Of a DNA stretch of 8,832 nucleotides, positions 5,565-8,832 are shown in pieces. The DNA comes from JBIOYL01 sp044870185. Its GTDB lineage: Bacteria; Actinomycetota; CALGFH01. Positions within the stretch are counted from its first letter, which is position 1; each line of letters starts with the position of its first letter. The notes beneath the pieces were generated by a model. That model searched no databases and was not told the DNA's origin. It worked only from the letters and a program-made list of their open reading frames with translations. The stretch is from contig JBIOYL010000251.1 of the NCBI GenBank assembly GCA_044870185.1, forward strand, positions 1 to 8,832, given 5' to 3'. Both the position numbers and the translations under genes were made by a program.

Positions 5565-6797
5565 ATGGACGAGGCGCTGGCCGGTGACTTCCTCGACTGC
5601 TTCGGCGGCCTGGCGGCGGTCGGCCGGGACCCGGCGACCGGCGGCTACCAGCGGCTGGCCTGGACGACGGCCGACCGGGCGGCGCGCCGCTGGTTCGCCG
5701 AGCAGGCCGCCGCCCGCGCTCTGGCCGCCGAACAGGACGCCAACGGCAACCTGTGGGCCTGGTGGGGGGAGCCACAGGCGGGCGACGCGCTGGTGCTCGG
5801 CAGCCATCTGGACACCGTGCCCCAGGGCGGCGCCTACGACGGGGCGCTCGGCGTGGTCGCCGGCCTGGTCGCCGTCTCGGCGCTGCACCGCCGCGGCCGC
5901 ACCCCCACCCGCCCGGTGGCGGTGGCCGCCTTCGCCGACGAGGAGGGTGGCCGCTTCGGTGTCCCCACCTTCGGCAGCCGCCTGCTGGCCGGCACCCTCG
6001 ACCCCGCCGAGGCGCTCGGCCGCCGCGACGCGGCCGGCGTGACCGTCGCCGAGGCGATGCGCGCCGGCGGCCTCGACCCCGACCGGGTCGGCCCGGACCG
6101 GCCGCTGCTCGACCGCATCGGCGAGGTGGTCGAGCTGCACGTCGAGCAGGGCCGCGGCCTGGCCGAGGTGCCCGCACCGCTCGCGGTCGCCACCGGCATC
6201 TGGCCGCACGGCCGCTGGCGGCTCGGCCTGCGCGGCGAGGCGAACCACGCCGGCACCACCCGGCTGGCCGACCGGCACGACCCGACGCTGGCGCTCGCCC
6301 GCGGCATCCAGGCGGCCCGCGAGCTGGCCGGCCAGCTCGGCGCGGTCGCCACCGTCGGCCGTGTGCTGGTCGACCCCAACGGCACCAACGTCGTCCCCGG
6401 CGCCGTCGACGCCTGGCTGGACGCCCGCGCCCCCGACGACGCCACCCTCGACACCCTCGTTGGGGCATGGCGGGACGAGGTCGCGGCGGCGGCCACACGG
6501 CACGGTGTGGCGGTCACCCTGACCGGCGAGTCCCGCAACCCGGCGGTCACCTTCGACCGCGGCGTGCGGGCACGGCTCACCGAGGTCCTCCGCAGCCAGG
6601 GGCTGCCCGCCCCCGAGCTGCCGACCGCCGCCGGCCACGACGCGGGCATCCTGGCCGGGGTGCGCCCGACCGGGATGCTGTTCGTGCGCAACCCCACCGG
6701 CGCCAGCCACACCCCGGCCGAGGCGGCCAGCGACGACGACTGCATCCTCGGCTGCGCGGTGCTGGCCGCGGCCGTCGAGGCGTGGGCATGCCGGTGA
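5565..6797 (+). CDS. M20-family amidohydrolase (allantoate amidohydrolase / N-carbamoyl-L-amino acid hydrolase type), candidate N-formylglutamate hydrolase
   Basis: This 410-residue protein matches AllC/hydantoinase-carbamoylase enzymes, cytoplasmic dinuclear-metal amidohydrolases. Expected metal-site motifs are present: GSHLDTVPQGGAYDG (His81, Asp83, Asp92), FADEEGGRFG (Glu126, Glu127), ELHVEQG (His192) and NPTGASHTPAE (His382). The lid/dimerisation part with ANHAG (His228) and DPNGTNVVPG sits in between. I chose the ATG at 5565 because GGAG lies 10 bases upstream and family proteins begin near here; an ATG at 5514 would add 17 atypical residues. The stop overlaps hutF by 10 bases, implying translational coupling. 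As I recall, an AllC-like gene also sits beside hutF in Streptomyces hut loci. I infer it may hydrolyse N-formyl-L-glutamate in place of HutG. Allantoate or an N-carbamoyl amino acid remain possible; no ureide genes are near. Confidence 0.88.
   Translation: MDEALAGDFLDCFGGLAAVGRDPATGGYQRLAWTTADRAARRWFAEQAAARALAAEQDANGNLWAWWGEPQAGDALVLGSHLDTVPQGGAYDGALGVVAGLVAVSALHRRGRTPTRPVAVAAFADEEGGRFGVPTFGSRLLAGTLDPAEALGRRDAAGVTVAEAMRAGGLDPDRVGPDRPLLDRIGEVVELHVEQGRGLAEVPAPLAVATGIWPHGRWRLGLRGEANHAGTTRLADRHDPTLALARGIQAARELAGQLGAVATVGRVLVDPNGTNVVPGAVDAWLDARAPDDATLDTLVGAWRDEVAAAATRHGVAVTLTGESRNPAVTFDRGVRARLTEVLRSQGLPAPELPTAAGHDAGILAGVRPTGMLFVRNPTGASHTPAEAASDDDCILGCAVLAAAVEAWACR
6777..6780 (+). promoter_or_regulatory. 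Ribosome binding site of hutF inside the upstream gene
   Basis: GAGG lies 7 bases before the hutF ATG at 6788, within the last codons of the AllC-like gene. This supports the overlapping start. Confidence 0.55.
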
Positions 6798-8155
6798 CAC
6801 GCTGGTGGGCGGAGCGGGCCTGGCTCGGCGGCGACCACGTCGACGGCCGGGTCGTCATCGACACCGAGCGCGGGCGCATCACCGCGGTCGAGGCGGGCCG
6901 CCAGGCGCCGGCCGACGCCGTCCGGCTGCCCGGCGTGGTGCTGCCCGGGCTGGCCAACGCCCACTCGCACGCCGTCCACCGTGCCCTGCGTGGGCGCACC
7001 CAGGCCGGGCGGGGGGACTTCTGGTCGTGGCGGGAGCGCATGTATGCGCTGGCCGCCCGCCTGGAGCCCGACACCTACCATGCGCTGGCCCGCGCGACCT
7101 TTGCGGAGATGGCGCTGGCCGGCGTGACCGCCGTCGGGGAGTTCCACTACCTGCACCATCCGGCCGGCGGCGGCCGCTACGCCGACCCGAACGCGTTCGG
7201 CGCCGCCCTGCTCGCCGCCGCCGGCGACGCCGGCATCCGCATCACCCTGCTCGACACCTGCTACCTGCAGGCCGACGTCGACGGCAGGCCGCTCGAGGGG
7301 CCGCAGCGCCGCTTCGACGACGGCGACGCCGACGCCTGGGCCGCGCGGGTCGGCCGCCTTGCCGGCGCGCCGGCCGGCGGATCCTGCGACGGCCAGGCCG
7401 GCGCGCGGGTGGGGGCGGCCATCCACTCGGTGCGGGCCGTGCCGCCCGAGGCGATGCGGCTGGTCGCCGGCTGGGCGGCCGAGCGGCAGGCCCCGCTGCA
7501 CCTACACCTGTCGGAGCAGCGACGCGAGAACCAGGCGTGCCTGGCCGCCACCGGCCGCACGCCGTCGCAGCTGTGCGCCGACACCGGCGTGCTCGGCCGG
7601 CACACCACCGCCGTGCACGCCACCCACCTGGACTCCGGTGACGTCGCCCTGCTCGGTCGCAGCGCGACGTGCGTGTGCATGTGCCCGACCACCGAGCGTG
7701 ACCTCGGCGACGGCATCGGCCCCGCCGGCCGGCTCGCCGCCGCCGGCTCGCCGCTGGCGCTGGGCAGCGACAGCCAGGCCGTCATCGACCTGTTCGAGGA
7801 GGCCCGGGCGGTCGAGCTCGACGAGCGGCTGGCGAGCCGGCGGCGCGGGCTGCACCGCCCGGCCGACCTGCTGCGGGCCGCCACCCGGGACGGCATGCGC
7901 ACGATCGGCTGGGCCGACGCCGGGGCGATCGAGCCGGGCCGCCTGGCCGACCTGGTCGCCGTCCGGCTCGACTCGCCCCGGCTGGCCGGCACGCCCGACG
8001 GCGACGTCGTGGCCGCGCTGGTGTTCGCGGCGACCGCAGCCGACGTGTCCCACGTCGTCGTCGGCGGCCGGCTCGTCGTCGAGCACGGCCGCCACCTGCT
8101 CGTCGGCGACGTCGGCGGTGTCCTGGCCCGCTCGATCGCGGCCGTCACGACGTGA
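6788..8155 (+). CDS. hutF: Formimidoylglutamate deiminase
   Basis: HutF hydrolyses N-formimidoyl-L-glutamate to N-formyl-L-glutamate and ammonia, the fourth step of the five-step histidine degradation route. The protein has 455 residues, typical for the family, and an amidohydrolase-superfamily TIM barrel. Metal and catalytic residues are all visible: NAHSHAVHRALRG (His59, His61), AIHSVRAVPPE (Arg216, probably substrate binding), LHLHLSEQ (His240, Glu243), VHATHLD (His277) and GSDSQAVIDLFEEAR (Asp328). The spacing from His240 to Glu243, His277 and Asp328 fits what I recall of the characterised Pseudomonas enzyme. QAGRGDFWSWRERMY is a further HutF signature. The ATG at 6788 overlaps the upstream stop by 10 bases. 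Cys295, Cys297 and Cys299 form a CVCMC cluster of unknown meaning. hutI, hutU and hutH are not present here. Confidence 0.94.
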   Translation: MPVTRWWAERAWLGGDHVDGRVVIDTERGRITAVEAGRQAPADAVRLPGVVLPGLANAHSHAVHRALRGRTQAGRGDFWSWRERMYALAARLEPDTYHALARATFAEMALAGVTAVGEFHYLHHPAGGGRYADPNAFGAALLAAAGDAGIRITLLDTCYLQADVDGRPLEGPQRRFDDGDADAWAARVGRLAGAPAGGSCDGQAGARVGAAIHSVRAVPPEAMRLVAGWAAERQAPLHLHLSEQRRENQACLAATGRTPSQLCADTGVLGRHTTAVHATHLDSGDVALLGRSATCVCMCPTTERDLGDGIGPAGRLAAAGSPLALGSDSQAVIDLFEEARAVELDERLASRRRGLHRPADLLRAATRDGMRTIGWADAGAIEPGRLADLVAVRLDSPRLAGTPDGDVVAALVFAATAADVSHVVVGGRLVVEHGRHLLVGDVGGVLARSIAAVTT

Positions 8156-8156
8156 G

Positions 8157-8832
8157 ATGCCCTGGTCCGCGCTCGACGCCATCCTGCTCGTCGTGCTGCT
8201 GCTCGCCGGCCTGCGGGGCTGGCGGCGCGGCCTGGCCGTGGTCGCCTTCGGCTACGCCGGGCTGGGCGTCGGGCTCCTGGTCGGCTCCTGGGCGGCCACG
8301 CGCGCCGGGCTCCTGCTTCCAGCCCGAGACGTCGCGGCCCGGCCGCTGGTCGGCGCGGTGGTGCTGTTCGCGGCCATCTGGCTCGGCTATCTGCTCGGCA
8401 CCCGGGCCGGGCTGGCCGTCCGCCAGGTGCTGGCCGGGCCGCTGCTGGGCCGCGTCGACGCGCTCGGCGGCGCGGTCGTGGCCACCCTGGCCATGGGGCT
8501 CGTGCTGTGGTTCGTGGGGCTCATGCTGGTCGGCGTGCCCGGCCTGTCCCAGCAGGTCGAGAAGTCGGCGATCCTGCGGGCCATCGACCGCTCCGTGCCG
8601 CGGCCGCCGGCCCTGATGGCCGAGCTGTCCCGCCTGTTCAACCTCTCCCCGTTCCCGCAGGTGTTCGCCCACCTGCGCCCCCCGAGCGCGAGCGGCCCGC
8701 CGCCCGCCAGGCCCGACAGCTCGGCGGTGGGCCGGGCGGCCGCCGCCACCGTCAAGATCCAAGCCAGCGGCTGCGGCGGGCTCGTGTTCGGCAGCGGCTT
8801 CCCCATCGCCCCCAACCGCATCGTCACCAACG
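8157..8832 (+). CDS. MarP-like membrane-anchored trypsin-type serine protease with CvpA domain (partial, cut by right edge)
   Basis: The first 225 residues are visible. A CvpA-like membrane domain has four hydrophobic segments (about residues 6-19, 26-44, 62-83 and 103-128), with GLRGWRRG between the first two. A linker follows, with the family-like LFNLSPFPQVF (160-170) and a Pro/Ala/Ser-rich stretch (174-190). The protease domain then begins with TVKIQASGCGGLVFGSGFPIAPNRIVTN. In relatives the next residues are A-H, so the window ends just before the catalytic His; Asp and Ser lie beyond. Cys206 matches the position where mycobacterial MarP has a disulfide cysteine. MarP acts in the periplasm in acid and oxidative-stress resistance, and function here is inferred from that. 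The ATG at 8157 follows the hutF stop by one base, with no strong ribosome binding site, which suggests translational coupling. Confidence 0.88.
   Translation, partial: MPWSALDAILLVVLLLAGLRGWRRGLAVVAFGYAGLGVGLLVGSWAATRAGLLLPARDVAARPLVGAVVLFAAIWLGYLLGTRAGLAVRQVLAGPLLGRVDALGGAVVATLAMGLVLWFVGLMLVGVPGLSQQVEKSAILRAIDRSVPRPPALMAELSRLFNLSPFPQVFAHLRPPSASGPPPARPDSSAVGRAAAATVKIQASGCGGLVFGSGFPIAPNRIVTN

Noticed and set aside
4137..6800. Very long open frame of 887 codons on the minus strand
   Set aside because: It is antisense to the CapA-like and AllC-like genes, whose family motifs are clear. Its product is low-complexity (Gly/Ala/Arg/Val-rich), as expected for shadows in GC-rich DNA.
5834..7501. Long minus-strand frame of 555 codons
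   Set aside because: It is antisense to the AllC-like gene and hutF, with a compositionally biased, domain-free translation.
1..8832. Mobile elements, CRISPR arrays, tRNA or rRNA genes
   Set aside because: No transposase motifs, terminal repeats with target duplications, regularly spaced repeats, cloverleaf patterns or conserved rRNA segments were seen by eye.

Overview
This window is GC-rich throughout, with strong G/C preference at third codon positions. The gene families present are a CapA-like lipoprotein, a LuxR-type GAF regulator, an AllC-like/HutF pair and a MarP-like membrane serine protease. Together these point to an actinobacterium (Actinomycetota), probably a soil or otherwise environmental lineage. 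This is judged from family resemblance only. No rRNA, tRNA, CRISPR array or insertion sequence was seen.

Left part (1-1964). The left edge carries the first codons of a gene on the minus strand that looks like a GNAT acetyltransferase. Facing away from it is a decayed two-gene operon on the plus strand: the C-terminal part of a multi-pass membrane sensor (151-968), then a LuxR-type regulator (965-1709). The two still overlap in an ATGA junction and the second keeps a good ribosome binding site. Both are broken by frameshifts, and the regulator has lost its linker and DNA-binding domain. Three of its frameshifts look like loss of one G from a run of six. Converging on this relic is a small Cys/His-rich minus-strand gene of 79 residues (1725-1964) that I do not recognise.

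Middle (2188-5414). A complete class I/II-type polyhydroxyalkanoate synthase, phaC, lies on the minus strand, with no other pha gene in view. It is divergent from a CapA-like metallophosphatase lipoprotein on the plus strand. The 305-base space between them is rich in structure: a small palindrome near phaC, a 14-bp tandem repeat, a 7-bp hairpin, a perfect 17-bp hairpin and an AT-richer 14-bp palindrome.

Right part (5565-8832). Three plus-strand genes are tightly packed. An M20 amidohydrolase of the AllC/carbamoylase type overlaps hutF (formimidoylglutamate deiminase) by 10 bases. One base after hutF comes a MarP-like CvpA-domain serine protease, cut by the window edge just before its catalytic His. 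HutF makes N-formylglutamate from the histidine breakdown intermediate. The coupled M20 enzyme is the natural candidate for the next hydrolysis, though it could still act on an allantoate- or carbamoyl-type substrate. hutH, hutU, hutI and a classical hutG are not in the window.
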